Positions 26,504 through 35,501 of a stretch of DNA of 64,000 nt are shown piece after piece. The first letter of the stretch is position 1; the number at the start of each line of letters is the position of its first letter. This stretch comes from Aquimarina atlantica (lineage in GTDB: Bacteria; Bacteroidota; Bacteroidia; Flavobacteriales; Flavobacteriaceae). A program made the position numbers and the translations under genes. The notes under the pieces are model-generated. The model did not search any database and was not told where the DNA came from. It worked only from the letters and a program-made list of their open reading frames with translations. The stretch spans positions 372,001-436,000 of the forward strand of contig NZ_AQRA01000005.1 of NCBI RefSeq assembly GCF_000626715.1, in the 5' to 3' direction.

Positions 26504-27250
26504 TTAATTTTTATATGCCGCAAATGCTTCTTCAAAAAAGGCAATAACTGTAGCTTTATCTACTCCTGAAATGGGTAAAACTGCACCTTTAAATCCTTCA
26601 TTATACCATTTCCCTGTTGTTAATAGCTTAAAATCAGAAGTATTTAGACCATCATGGCCTTGATATCCACTGATGTAGAAATAATAATCATTACACATCG
26701 TATCAGGAATAGCAAGTCCCAGACCTATGGCGAGCCCAGATTCGTCCTCTAATGAGGCAAAAGCACCTGTATCAAAATGGTGAGGCCATATTCTAATTTC
26801 AGAACTTAATTGATGGTTTTGTAAAAATTCTTGAATAGCCAACTTAGATAATTTTCTATATGCTATCAATTGTGATAATCTGTTTGTATCTTTCGATGTA
26901 TAGATATAACTATCTGTTATTGTATAGGGTAATTCGTAATGTAGAGTATAGGTATAAGGTGCATTGAGATTACTATCTTTTACCATACGTTTTATCCATT
27001 GCAATACTTCTGCATGCGAGGTACCATTTAATTGCAATGTTTTTATTGTATTATGACTGGTCCACTCTAATGCGAAGAGATGGTAATTAAGAGAAAGCAA
27101 GTCTCCGGATGAATTAAAAGGTCTGGTGTATAAAGTTCCTTTCTCTATAGAAAACCCCAGATTAGTATGGCTATCATCACCTTTTTTTTCTAGAAAGCTA
27201 ATTCCTGCAGCTGCCAGGTATTGCGCTGCTAAATGCATTTGAGTAGTCAT
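26504..27250 (-). CDS. Unknown 248-residue cytoplasmic protein
   Basis: There is no signal peptide or membrane segment. The C-terminal half contains IRIWPHHFDTG near residue 150 and DYYFYISGYQGHDGL near 190, a pattern that loosely recalls DUF5996 proteins; I rate this resemblance as weak. The two histidines of WPHHFD could bind a metal. The gene lies between a Rieske/glutamate synthase-like gene (64 bases upstream) and a DUF2721 gene (5 bases downstream) on one strand, which suggests an operon. No function is assigned. Confidence 0.7.
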   Translation of the reverse strand: MTTQMHLAAQYLAAAGISFLEKKGDDSHTNLGFSIEKGTLYTRPFNSSGDLLSLNYHLFALEWTSHNTIKTLQLNGTSHAEVLQWIKRMVKDSNLNAPYTYTLHYELPYTITDSYIYTSKDTNRLSQLIAYRKLSKLAIQEFLQNHQLSSEIRIWPHHFDTGAFASLEDESGLAIGLGLAIPDTMCNDYYFYISGYQGHDGLNTSDFKLLTTGKWYNEGFKGAVLPISGVDKATVIAFFEEAFAAYKN

Positions 27251-27314
27251 ATTTTGTTGGTTTATTAGTTCGTCTTTATTAGATAAATTTCTTTTTATTG
27301 TTTTAAACTAATTT

Positions 27315-28925
27315 CTACATAACACCGGCATAATTAATACCTGTTAATCGGTATATATCATGATCAAAAGTTGAAAGATCATCATGATTAAATTTTGAAA
27401 TATCATCATATCCACAAGCTCTTGCAATGACCTTTATAAGGCCATTGGTGGCATCAAAATAATTATGTAGTTGTTTGGCAGAAGATTCTATAATCATTCT
27501 ACTTCTTAAAGATTCTTTTTGTGTAGCAATCCCTACCGGGCAATTATTACTTCCGCAAGCACGCATTCCCAGGCACCCAATTGCCTGCAAAGCAGAGTTA
27601 GATACAGCAACAGCATCTGCTCCTAGCATCATTGCTTTTGCAAAATCTTCTGCAATACGAAGCCCTCCGGTAATGATCAGGGTTACACCATTTGCGCCCA
27701 CTTTGTCCAGGTATTTTCGTGCTCTTGCAAGTGCAGGTATGGTTGGTACATTAATATTATCACGCAAAATAGTAGGAGCAGAACCTGTTCCTCCGCCACG
27801 CCCATCTAGAATTATATAATCTACGCCTACATCTAGTGCAAACTGAATATCTTTTTCGATATGACTGGCTGCAATCTTAAAACCAATTGGGATCCCCCCC
27901 GTTCGTTCACGTACCTGATCTGCAAAATTTTTGAAATCTTGTACACCATGAAAATCTGGAAAAGTAGCTGGTGAAATTGCAGTTTGTCCTTCTTGTAACC
28001 CTCGAACTTCTGCAATCTCTTTACTAACTTTATCCCCAGGAAGATGCCCTCCGGTTCCTGTTTTTGCACCTTGGCCTCCTTTAAAATGAAAGGCCTGTAC
28101 TTTATCTAGTTTATCCCAAGAGAATCCAAATTGTGCAGAAGCTAATTCATAAAAATATTTGGTGTTACTTTCTTGTTCCTGCGGTAACATTCCACCTTCT
28201 CCCGAGCAAATACCAGTTCCTGCCATTTCTGCCCCACGTGATAATGCTATTTTTGCCTCTCTTGAAAGTGCTCCAAAACTCATATCACTTACAAACAAAG
28301 GGATATCAATAGATAAGGGTTTGTTGGCATTGGGGCCGATAATTACTTTGGTGACTACTTCTTCGTGGTCCAGTAGAGGTCTTTTGGCTAGCTGAGCCGG
28401 TAAAAATTGGATATCATTCCATTTTGGTAACGTATTTCGATCTACTCCCATAGATGCAGAAAATCCATGATGCCCCAGGTTTTTTAAACCGTTTTTGGCC
28501 AATTCTTTGATATAACCTGTATAGGGTTCGGTTTCTTCGGGATGAGTATCTGCATAGGCACCAAGATATTCTTCACGGTTAAATGGTTGTGGGTGATCTG
28601 CGATATAAGAGTTGATCTCAATTTCATCTACATATACGTTATCTCCTTCAATTTTTGTGCTAAATTTATGTAAGACTTCATTATTGTTATACTCAGAAAC
28701 ACCAGTGTCATAACGATAATCCCAACCGTGTACCCCACAAATGAGGTTATGCCCATCGATATGACCATCTGCCATAAGTGCTCCTCTATGTAAACATCTT
28801 CCATATAATACAGAAATTTCATCGTCATATTTTACAATGACCAAATCTAATCCATTTACCAAGGCATGCGCAGGTTCTTTATTCTCTAAATTACTAAGTT
28901 GTGCTATTAAGATTGGTTGTTTCAT
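27315..28925 (-). CDS. Rieske [2Fe-2S] domain fused to glutamate synthase-like FMN oxidoreductase
   Basis: A 536-residue cytoplasmic protein. Residues about 5-105 form a Rieske ferredoxin domain with all four ligands: C44 and H46 in CLH, C63 and H66 in CGVH. Residues about 140-520 match the FMN-binding TIM barrel of glutamate synthase (SPATFPDFHG, GGQGAKTGTGGHLPGDKV, LDGRGGGTGSAPTI, TGGLRIAEDFAKAMMLGAD, and the cysteine region CLGMRACGSNNCPVG). There is no glutaminase domain, so it is not a complete glutamate synthase. The Rieske domain probably passes electrons to or from the flavin. Proteins of this GltB2-like group have no settled substrate. It heads a minus-strand gene run with an unknown protein, DUF2721 and an antiporter. 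Confidence 0.88.
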   Translation of the reverse strand: MKQPILIAQLSNLENKEPAHALVNGLDLVIVKYDDEISVLYGRCLHRGALMADGHIDGHNLICGVHGWDYRYDTGVSEYNNNEVLHKFSTKIEGDNVYVDEIEINSYIADHPQPFNREEYLGAYADTHPEETEPYTGYIKELAKNGLKNLGHHGFSASMGVDRNTLPKWNDIQFLPAQLAKRPLLDHEEVVTKVIIGPNANKPLSIDIPLFVSDMSFGALSREAKIALSRGAEMAGTGICSGEGGMLPQEQESNTKYFYELASAQFGFSWDKLDKVQAFHFKGGQGAKTGTGGHLPGDKVSKEIAEVRGLQEGQTAISPATFPDFHGVQDFKNFADQVRERTGGIPIGFKIAASHIEKDIQFALDVGVDYIILDGRGGGTGSAPTILRDNINVPTIPALARARKYLDKVGANGVTLIITGGLRIAEDFAKAMMLGADAVAVSNSALQAIGCLGMRACGSNNCPVGIATQKESLRSRMIIESSAKQLHNYFDATNGLIKVIARACGYDDISKFNHDDLSTFDHDIYRLTGINYAGVM

Positions 28926-29539
28926 CTATTTTTTTATTAGTTTAAGTAGAATTTATTTTGATCTCGATTAGAATAAATATTGTATTTGGTCTCAAAACTT
29001 TAGCAAGACTTTCATTTGTTCATAATAATGATCTTTATTTTTTAGATAAAACTAATTAATAATCAATTTGTTATAGGTATTGTTATTTGTGAAAATAAAT
29101 TGTAGTATAAAGGTAAATAGGCCGCCTTGGTTTATACTATTATAATCTGTGTAGGTAATACAATAGAGTATCCTTCTGGTTTATTAAATAGGTTATTAGT
29201 TAGTGGTATTAAAAATACTCAATTCTAACCATACTACCTATCAATTAGTTTTTAAAAAATACTTTAATTGTATTTTTTATTCGTTGATTATCAGTGATAT
29301 ATGTTACTTGTGAAATGAGGGAAAATAGATTTTTGTATTGTGTAGTGGTTCGTTTAGAATGATTTTAATCTCTTTTCAAGATTAAGAATTTGTTATTAAT
29401 GATCTTTACTTTGGAAATATTTTTAATCTGAATTTTACAATTAATCAAAATTATGGTAAATATTTCTTAAACTTCATGATTTTACAAATAGTAAAATATT
29501 GTTCAATTTTGAGCTTTAATATTTACTAATTGTAAAAAT
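28926..29539. other. Divergent promoter region of the phosphonate-type operon
   Basis: About 614 very AT-rich bases between divergent genes. Twin palindromic sites (29481-29536) lie at the right end; I see no gene and no clear TAnnTTTG box in the rest. Confidence 0.5.
29479..29536. promoter_or_regulatory. Twin TTTAC-N5-GTAAA operator candidates
   Basis: Two palindromes of the same form, TTTAC-AAATA-GTAAA (29481-29495; its arms extend to ATTTTAC/GTAAAAT at 29479-29497) and TTTAC-TAATT-GTAAA (29522-29536). Their centres are 41 bases apart, about four helical turns, and the second ends four bases before the TTG start of the transporter gene. This is the expected layout of a dimeric regulator's operator pair controlling the operon. 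The regulator is not known. Confidence 0.55.
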
Positions 29540-30832
29540 TTGGAAAAATCTAAATTATCTAACCTAAAATTTATCTTACATGCTTGTATTGCCTCTTTTG
29601 GAGCGTATTTCTGTATGTATGCATTTAGAAAACCGTTTAGTGTTGCAACTTTTGAGGGCTTTTCTGTTTTCAATATAGATTACAAAATCATATTGATCAT
29701 AGCTCAGATATTAGGGTATACTTTGTCTAAATTTTTGGGGATTAAAGTAATATCTGAATTAAAATCAGGGAAACGAATACATTATTTGATAGGGTTGATT
29801 TTATTAGCAGAATTGGCATTACTGTTTTTTGCCGTACTTCCGCAACCATTTAATGCAATTGCTTTGTTTTTTAATGGATTACCATTAGGAATGATTTGGG
29901 GTATCGTCTTTTCATATTTAGAGGGGCGAAAATTTACAGAAATACTTGGGGTAGCACTATGCTCAAGTTTTATTGTATCCAGCGGAATTGTAAAATCTGT
30001 TGGTTTATATCTTATGAATACCTGGGGGATATCTCAGTTTTGGATGCCGGCAACTACAGGGGCATTATTTATAATCCCGTTAGTATTTTTTGCATGGTTG
30101 TTAGAAAAGTTACCTGAAGCAACCGAAGAAGATAAGCTAATGCGTTCTGCTCGCAGGCCAATGTCTTCAATAGATAGAAAAAAACTGCTTCACTCCTTTC
30201 TTGTACCAATTATAGGAATTGTAGTGTTTTATACAATCTTAACTGCATTCAGGGATTTTAGAGATAATTTCGCCCGCGAACTTTGGGATAGTATTGGTTA
30301 TCGGGGAGATATATCGGTGTATACTACTTCAGAAATCATCATTGCGGTAGTCGTACTACTGATTTTGGGAAGCACATTCTATATCAAAAATAACGCAAAA
30401 GCATTATATATCTACCATCTTTTGATTTTAACAGGTATCCTGTGTATTGGGATTTCTACACTTCTATTTCAGTTAGAAATATTAAACCCTTTTATCTGGA
30501 TGGTGATTTGTGGTTTTGGACTTTACATCTGCTACGTTCCTTTTAATTGTTTGTTTTTTGATCGATTTATAGCAACCTTCAAAATAAATGGCAATGCTGG
30601 ATTCTTAATCTATATAGCAGATTCTTTTGGATATTTAGGAAGCATAACGGCTTTACTTTATAAAAATTTTGGACAAGCGAATTTAACCTGGCTAGATTTT
30701 TTTGTATATGGTGCATACGGGATCACTCTGCTTGGGATATGCATTATACTGGGATCTTTGTTGTACTTCAAAAAATCATATCAAACGCAATTAAAAACGA
30801 TACAAACAGAATTACATTATGAAAAAATATGA
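29540..30832 (+). CDS. DUF5690-type transporter (major facilitator superfamily-like)
   Basis: A 430-residue protein with about twelve membrane segments. The start region (LHACIASFGAYFCMYAFRKPFSVATFEG, read in parts as SFGAYFCMYAFRKPF) is characteristic of DUF5690, a family related to sugar-phosphate/anion MFS carriers. No ATG is available before the first membrane segment, so the TTG at 29540 (MEKSKLSNLKF) is the likely start. The gene overlaps the next by 14 bases, and the third gene follows two bases after that, so all three are translationally coupled. With an amino-phosphonate-type oxidase and a phosphonatase-like hydrolase downstream, import of an organophosphonate is a reasonable inference. 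Confidence 0.85.
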   Translation: MEKSKLSNLKFILHACIASFGAYFCMYAFRKPFSVATFEGFSVFNIDYKIILIIAQILGYTLSKFLGIKVISELKSGKRIHYLIGLILLAELALLFFAVLPQPFNAIALFFNGLPLGMIWGIVFSYLEGRKFTEILGVALCSSFIVSSGIVKSVGLYLMNTWGISQFWMPATTGALFIIPLVFFAWLLEKLPEATEEDKLMRSARRPMSSIDRKKLLHSFLVPIIGIVVFYTILTAFRDFRDNFARELWDSIGYRGDISVYTTSEIIIAVVVLLILGSTFYIKNNAKALYIYHLLILTGILCIGISTLLFQLEILNPFIWMVICGFGLYICYVPFNCLFFDRFIATFKINGNAGFLIYIADSFGYLGSITALLYKNFGQANLTWLDFFVYGAYGITLLGICIILGSLLYFKKSYQTQLKTIQTELHYEKI

Positions 30833-31973
30833 CCTCATTGTTGTAGGAGGTGGAGTGCTAGGTACGTTTCATGCATATCATGCATTACAAAATGGATTAC
30901 AAGTAGCTTTACTAGAAAAAAATAAAAGACCACAAGGAGCTACAACTCAAAATTTTGGACAAGTAGTTCCATCTGGGATGAATACCAAATGGCAAACCTA
31001 TGGTAGAGAAAGTTTAAAAATCTACAAAGAGATTCAGCAACAATTTGATATTACCCTTAGAGAAAATGGATCTGTATATCTAGCTTCAAATCAAGAAGAA
31101 GTGCAGCTTATCGAAGAGCTTCATCAAATTAACAAGAACAACCAATATGCTTCGGTATTATTAACAAAGGAAGCGTGTATAAAAAAATATCCGGGATTAC
31201 GATCGGATTATATAGAAGCAGGATTATTCTTTCCAGAGGAAGTTACAGTAGAGTCCAGAGAGATGATTCATCGATTACAAGATTTTATGATAAAACATAT
31301 GGATTTAGCTTATTTTACTAATCAAAATGTGATCTCTTGTGAAGAAGCAAATACAACAGTAAAAATTACCTCTTCTTCAGAAGAAGTTTTTGAAGCAGAA
31401 AAAGTGATCATCTGTAATGGGAACGAGTTTAAAAACTTATACCCAAAGCTTTTTAATGAAAGCGACCTCGAGGTAACAAAATTACAAATGCTTCAAACTA
31501 AATCTCAATCGGGATATCAATTACCAGGAAATATTCTAACAGGATGGTCGATACGTCGTTATGAAGCATTTACAGAGTGTGCTTCCTTTTCAGGAATTAA
31601 ATCAAAAGAAGACCCAAATTCGCTTCAGAAAAAATGGGGAGTACATATTTTGTTTAAACAGGCACCAGACGGTTCTGTAATTATCGGAGATTCTCATGAA
31701 TATGCTGATGCAAAACATATAGAAGATTTGGGATATGATTTGGATATGGATATAGATAATTTCATGATTTCCGAAGCGAAAAAAATCATTGATTTACCGA
31801 CTTATGATATTCAACATCGATGGTATGGGATGTATTCTCAGTGTAAAACAAAGGATGTGTTTCAGGAAACGATAGGTAATAATATTCATATCATAACTGG
31901 GATCGGAGGAAAAGGAATGACAGGAAGTGCAGGCTTTGCAAAAGATAATATTACAAGAATTTTTAATATATAA
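30819..31973 (+). CDS. TIGR03364-type FAD-dependent oxidoreductase (phosphonate-associated)
   Basis: A 384-residue DAO-superfamily flavoprotein. The N-terminus has the dinucleotide motif LIVVGGGVLGTFHAYHAL and the family-specific QNFGQVVPSGM; the C-terminus has the second FAD patch IITGIGGKGMTGSAG. The family TIGR03364 is defined by its gene association with phosphonatase-like hydrolases and is thought to deaminate or demethylate an aminophosphonate oxidatively; the exact substrate here is not known. It overlaps the upstream transporter gene by 14 bases and is followed after two bases by the hydrolase gene, exactly the expected context. It should be cytoplasmic. Confidence 0.9.
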   Translation: MKKYDLIVVGGGVLGTFHAYHALQNGLQVALLEKNKRPQGATTQNFGQVVPSGMNTKWQTYGRESLKIYKEIQQQFDITLRENGSVYLASNQEEVQLIEELHQINKNNQYASVLLTKEACIKKYPGLRSDYIEAGLFFPEEVTVESREMIHRLQDFMIKHMDLAYFTNQNVISCEEANTTVKITSSSEEVFEAEKVIICNGNEFKNLYPKLFNESDLEVTKLQMLQTKSQSGYQLPGNILTGWSIRRYEAFTECASFSGIKSKEDPNSLQKKWGVHILFKQAPDGSVIIGDSHEYADAKHIEDLGYDLDMDIDNFMISEAKKIIDLPTYDIQHRWYGMYSQCKTKDVFQETIGNNIHIITGIGGKGMTGSAGFAKDNITRIFNI

Positions 31974-31975
31974 AT

Positions 31976-32662
31976 ATGAATAAAAAAATTGAACTGGCTG
32001 TTTTCGATATGGCAGGAACTACAGTAAATGAAGATAATATAGTCTATAAAACCGTACAGCAAGTTATTAATGATGAGGGGTATGATGTTAGTCTGGATGA
32101 TGTACTTGAATATGGAGCAGGTAAAGAAAAACATCAGGCGATACAAGATATTTTGACTAGTGTTACTTCCTGTGAAGATGTAAAAAGTACTGCAAAAAGA
32201 GCATTTTCTAATTTCAAACCTATTTTAAAAAAACGATATGCAGCGTTAGAAGTTGTAGCTTTCGAAAGAGTTGAAGAGTTATTTGATGTATTGAAAAATA
32301 ACGGGATAAATGTAGTGCTTAATACAGGATACGATTCAAAGACAGCAAATCAGCTTATTACAAAATTAGGTTGGAAAAAAGGAGAACATTTTGATGCGTT
32401 ACTCACAGCAGATGATGTAACTAATGGCAGACCACACAAAGAAATGATTTGTAAAGCAATGCAAATGTTTGGTATTACAGATGCTTCTAAAGTATTAAAA
32501 GCAGGAGATTCTGCAATAGATATCGAAGAAGGTAAAAATGCAGATTGCGGAATTACAGTTGGTGTTTTAACCGGAGCGCAAAATAGAGAACAACTAGAAA
32601 ATGCAAAACCAGATTTTATTGTAAATGAGTTAATAGAGTTGATCAATATTATATTTTATTAG
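31976..32662 (+). CDS. Phosphonatase-like HAD hydrolase (TIGR03351 type)
   Basis: A 228-residue HAD-superfamily enzyme. Motif I is VFDMAGTTV (nucleophile Asp11), motif II is near LNTGYDSKT, and motif IV is AGDSAIDIEEG. The cap holds GAGKEKHQAI, where K50 and H53 align by eye with the Schiff-base lysine and histidine of phosphonoacetaldehyde hydrolase (K-x-x-H). This suggests C-P bond cleavage of an aldehyde phosphonate made by the upstream oxidase. The final product and substrate are inferred. It ends the three-gene coupled unit, followed by a terminator. Confidence 0.9.
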   Translation: MNKKIELAVFDMAGTTVNEDNIVYKTVQQVINDEGYDVSLDDVLEYGAGKEKHQAIQDILTSVTSCEDVKSTAKRAFSNFKPILKKRYAALEVVAFERVEELFDVLKNNGINVVLNTGYDSKTANQLITKLGWKKGEHFDALLTADDVTNGRPHKEMICKAMQMFGITDASKVLKAGDSAIDIEEGKNADCGITVGVLTGAQNREQLENAKPDFIVNELIELINIIFY

Positions 32663-32688
32663 ATTAACACTTTAATTGTTTGTTTCTG

Positions 32689-32712
32689 AAAACCGCCTTT
32701 TGGCGGTTTTTT
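32689..32712 (+). terminator. Terminator of the phosphonate-type operon
   Basis: Arms AAAACCGCC (32689-32697) and GGCGGTTTT (32702-32710) around TTTT, continued by more T. It lies 27 bases past the hydrolase stop codon and separates the operon from the lipoprotein phosphatase gene. Confidence 0.88.
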
Positions 32713-32841
32713 AGTATTGATTAGAAAATGCAAAAGTTAACTAATAGTAAAATTTGTTTTATAAAAACAAAATGCTTGTATTAATTTAATTATCAAATGA
32801 TTAAATAATTATTTAGATGAATTTTAATTTTAATATTTGTA

Positions 32842-32849
32842 TAATTTTG
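32842..32849 (+). promoter_or_regulatory. Candidate -7 box TAATTTTG
   Basis: Matches the Bacteroidota -7 consensus TAnnTTTG and lies 34 bases before the ATG of the alkaline phosphatase-fold gene. No clear -33 TTG element at the usual spacing was seen. Confidence 0.4.
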
Positions 32850-32883
32850 ATTAAAAATTTTACCAATATTAAAAAATCAACTT

Positions 32884-34707
32884 ATGAAAACAAAGCTCTT
32901 TTTAAAACTTATTTTTCTTGTTTTCCTGATATCTATAGCGGGATGTGAAGAAAATCTACCAACCTATCCTAATAATACATCAAAACAAACATCGACACAT
33001 AAAAAAGTACTACTCGTGGGGATCGATGGATTACAATTTGAAAGGATTGCTGCCCTCAATACTCCAAACCTGGATAAGCTACATATTTCGAAAGCTTATA
33101 CTGGTGGAATTAAAGGGAATTTGAGCCATCAAGCAACATCAAGTGGCCCCGGATGGACATCAATTTTAACAGGAGTCTGGAAAGATAAACACGGTGTGCC
33201 TAATAATAGCTCGGGAACCTATAAATCTAAAGCTAAAAGTATATATAGACTTATCAAAGAAAATAAAAACAATACATCAATAGCAAGTATTGCAACCTGG
33301 AGCCCTATTCACGAATTCTTACAGAATGATATGTCTTTGGTTGATTATCAAAATGAAGGAGGTAGTGATGCTAATTCAACTAATCTGGGAGTACATCAAA
33401 TATCAAATAGTAATCATGATTTGGTATTTATTCATTTAGATAATGTTGATATCGTAGGGCATGCATCTGGGTTTGGTAGTGCATATGACAATGCAATTAT
33501 TGCTGCCGATCAGCAATTGGGCCAGTTAATGGATGCTATTACACAACGCTTAGCAACCAAGAACGAAGATTGGTTGATTATGGTTACCACAGATCACGGC
33601 AGAAATTCAAACGGAGGATATAGTCACGGAGGAACTACAGAATCGGAAAAAACAATATTTATCGGGATGAACAAACCCGGAAACCAGGAATTTAAATCTA
33701 AAATATCAAACCTTCCAAATACCGATTTTGATGGCTTGTATGGATATCCTGCACAGACATCTATCGTACCTACGATATTAAGGCATATGGAAATCAATAT
33801 TGAAACCAATTGGCAACTAAGTTCAGCTCCATTAATAGGTGCAGATGGGCCAAGAAAATTGCTGTTTGTTAATAACAATCAAAATGAATTGTTCTGGGTA
33901 TCTAATAGTGAGAGTAATGCAGAGATCTACAAAAACAATCAATTAGTTACTACAGTGCCTGCTTCTCAAGGGAATTATCTAGACACAGCAACAAATGATG
34001 GAAAAACAACATACACTATTAGAATCGAAGAATCTACCGCATCGATAGAATCAAGGAATCAGAATTTAAAAATTATAGCATGTTTAGATTGGAATGATAT
34101 GCTAAACAACAGGGCATATTTCTTTAGAAATGATGGGCAATATATACGATATAATAAACTAAAAGATAAAACAGACTCAGGATATCCAAAAGAGACAAAT
34201 AACAGTTCATGGCCTGGATTAGGTGCTTATAAAGAATTGATCACAGCAGCACTTAAATGGAATAATCATAAAGGATATTTCTTTTTATCAGACGGTAAGT
34301 ACTTGAGATATGATATGAATGCAGATAAAGTGGATAAGGGATATCCCACTTTGATTAATAATAACAACTGGACAGGACTTGAAGGTTGGAGAGATAAAAT
34401 TATTGGAGCCGTAAACTGGAATAATAATAAAGCTTATTTTTTCTTAAATGATGGTACTTATATTCGTTATAGTATTACGAATGACAGTGCAGACCCTGGC
34501 TATCCCAGATCTATAAATAATAGTAACTGGCCTGGATTAGGAAGTTATGCCACTTCTATCTCATCGGTTATAGATTGGGATTCGAAGTATGTATATTTCT
34601 TTTTAACAGATAATACATATATAAAATATGATAAGCAAAAAGATGCTACGGTTTCGGGGTATCCAAAAAATGTAGATGATACTACATGGCCAGGAATTTT
34701 AAACTAA
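32884..34707 (+). CDS. Alkaline phosphatase-superfamily lipoprotein with hemopexin-like repeats
   Basis: A 607-residue exported lipoprotein (lipobox SIAGC, Cys22). Residues about 40-325 have the alkaline phosphatase/phosphodiesterase fold: VLLVGIDGLQ (metal Asp), SSGPGWTSILTG (nucleophile Thr region), DNVDIVGHASGFG and TTDHGRNSNGG (metal Asp and His). Residues about 398-607 hold four repeats of about 50 residues with W-N, YFF-x-DG-x-YIRY and GYP-x-WPG patterns, which match hemopexin repeats and probably make a four-bladed propeller. The enzyme likely releases phosphate from a phosphonate, diester or monoester outside the cell. It follows the phosphonate-type operon but has its own probable promoter and lies beyond a terminator, so a shared pathway is inference. 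Confidence 0.88.
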   Translation: MKTKLFLKLIFLVFLISIAGCEENLPTYPNNTSKQTSTHKKVLLVGIDGLQFERIAALNTPNLDKLHISKAYTGGIKGNLSHQATSSGPGWTSILTGVWKDKHGVPNNSSGTYKSKAKSIYRLIKENKNNTSIASIATWSPIHEFLQNDMSLVDYQNEGGSDANSTNLGVHQISNSNHDLVFIHLDNVDIVGHASGFGSAYDNAIIAADQQLGQLMDAITQRLATKNEDWLIMVTTDHGRNSNGGYSHGGTTESEKTIFIGMNKPGNQEFKSKISNLPNTDFDGLYGYPAQTSIVPTILRHMEINIETNWQLSSAPLIGADGPRKLLFVNNNQNELFWVSNSESNAEIYKNNQLVTTVPASQGNYLDTATNDGKTTYTIRIEESTASIESRNQNLKIIACLDWNDMLNNRAYFFRNDGQYIRYNKLKDKTDSGYPKETNNSSWPGLGAYKELITAALKWNNHKGYFFLSDGKYLRYDMNADKVDKGYPTLINNNNWTGLEGWRDKIIGAVNWNNNKAYFFLNDGTYIRYSITNDSADPGYPRSINNSNWPGLGSYATSISSVIDWDSKYVYFFLTDNTYIKYDKQKDATVSGYPKNVDDTTWPGILN

Positions 34708-34726
34708 AAAAAGATAAACTGGATAT

Positions 34727-34752
34727 AAAAGGCTGCCTTTGGTGGCCTTTTT
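34727..34752. terminator. Hairpin between convergent genes
   Basis: Arms AAAAGGC (34727-34733) and GCCTTTT (34745-34751), with an inner partly wobble-paired stem and loop TTT, followed by T. It ends the lipoprotein phosphatase transcript, and its A run could also serve the convergent regulator gene, whose stop codon (34751-34753) touches it. Confidence 0.7.
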
Positions 34753-35329
34753 AATTTCCTTTATCTAAAAAGAAATACAGAACAATCATTTTAGAAGATG
34801 TTTTTCCACGATTTACAGGAACATGAGGAATCCGTCCATCAAAGAAAATCGAATCTCCCTCTTTCAAAAGAACTTCTTCGTCTCCAATAATATAATGGCA
34901 CTCTCCTGTTAGAATATATTTAAATTCATAAGCATCGGTTTCTACTTTATTGCGTTTAGAGCCTGGTTGTACTTCTAAAAAGACAGCTTCAAAACCAATA
35001 GAAGAAAGTTGTTTGCCAAAAATGTATTTATAGCTAAATCCAATTGCATCATCCTCTTTTTCGATGACACTGTACTCAGCAGCTCTGGTGACTAAAAATG
35101 TAAAATTAGCCTGGCGGGGCATCCCATTAAAAAAAGCAGGAATCTCTATGTCGAGTGCATTGATAATATTTAACAAAACAGGTAAAGAAGGTATGGTTCT
35201 TCCGTTTTCAATTCGGGAAATAAGCCCATTGCTAACCCCTGCTTTAGTGGCAATATCATTAATGGTTTTTTTATCGCTTTTACGAATTTCTTTTAGACGT
35301 TTACCGATACCTATTAAATAATCTTCCAT
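34751..35329 (-). CDS. XRE-family regulator with C-terminal cupin domain
   Basis: A 192-residue DNA-binding protein. Residues about 8-62 form a helix-turn-helix of the XRE/Cro type (IGKRLKEIRKSDKKTINDIA and GVSNGLISRIENGRTIPSLP). Residues about 115-190 form a small cupin (KYILTGECHYIIGDEEVLLKEG). Such proteins bind a small-molecule effector through the cupin and repress or activate nearby metabolic genes. I start it at the ATG at 35329 (MEDYLIGIG); an upstream in-frame extension to 35455 encodes a hydrophobic stretch unlike any XRE N-terminus. It is divergent from the homogentisate and hydroxyphenylpyruvate dioxygenase genes, which makes it their likely regulator. Confidence 0.88.
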   Translation of the reverse strand: MEDYLIGIGKRLKEIRKSDKKTINDIATKAGVSNGLISRIENGRTIPSLPVLLNIINALDIEIPAFFNGMPRQANFTFLVTRAAEYSVIEKEDDAIGFSYKYIFGKQLSSIGFEAVFLEVQPGSKRNKVETDAYEFKYILTGECHYIIGDEEVLLKEGDSIFFDGRIPHVPVNRGKTSSKMIVLYFFLDKGN

Positions 35330-35501
35330 TGGCTTGTAAATAGCAAATAATAGTACAACAACAATATTCTTAAAAGATAAGACAAAGAAAATGTTTCTGA
35401 TTGTAATATCAGGGAAATAACAAGTATTATTTAACAAATTTATGCTCCCTGACACACTACATGTAGTGTTTTTAGGATTTACTATGTTCTTTATCAGAAG
35501 A

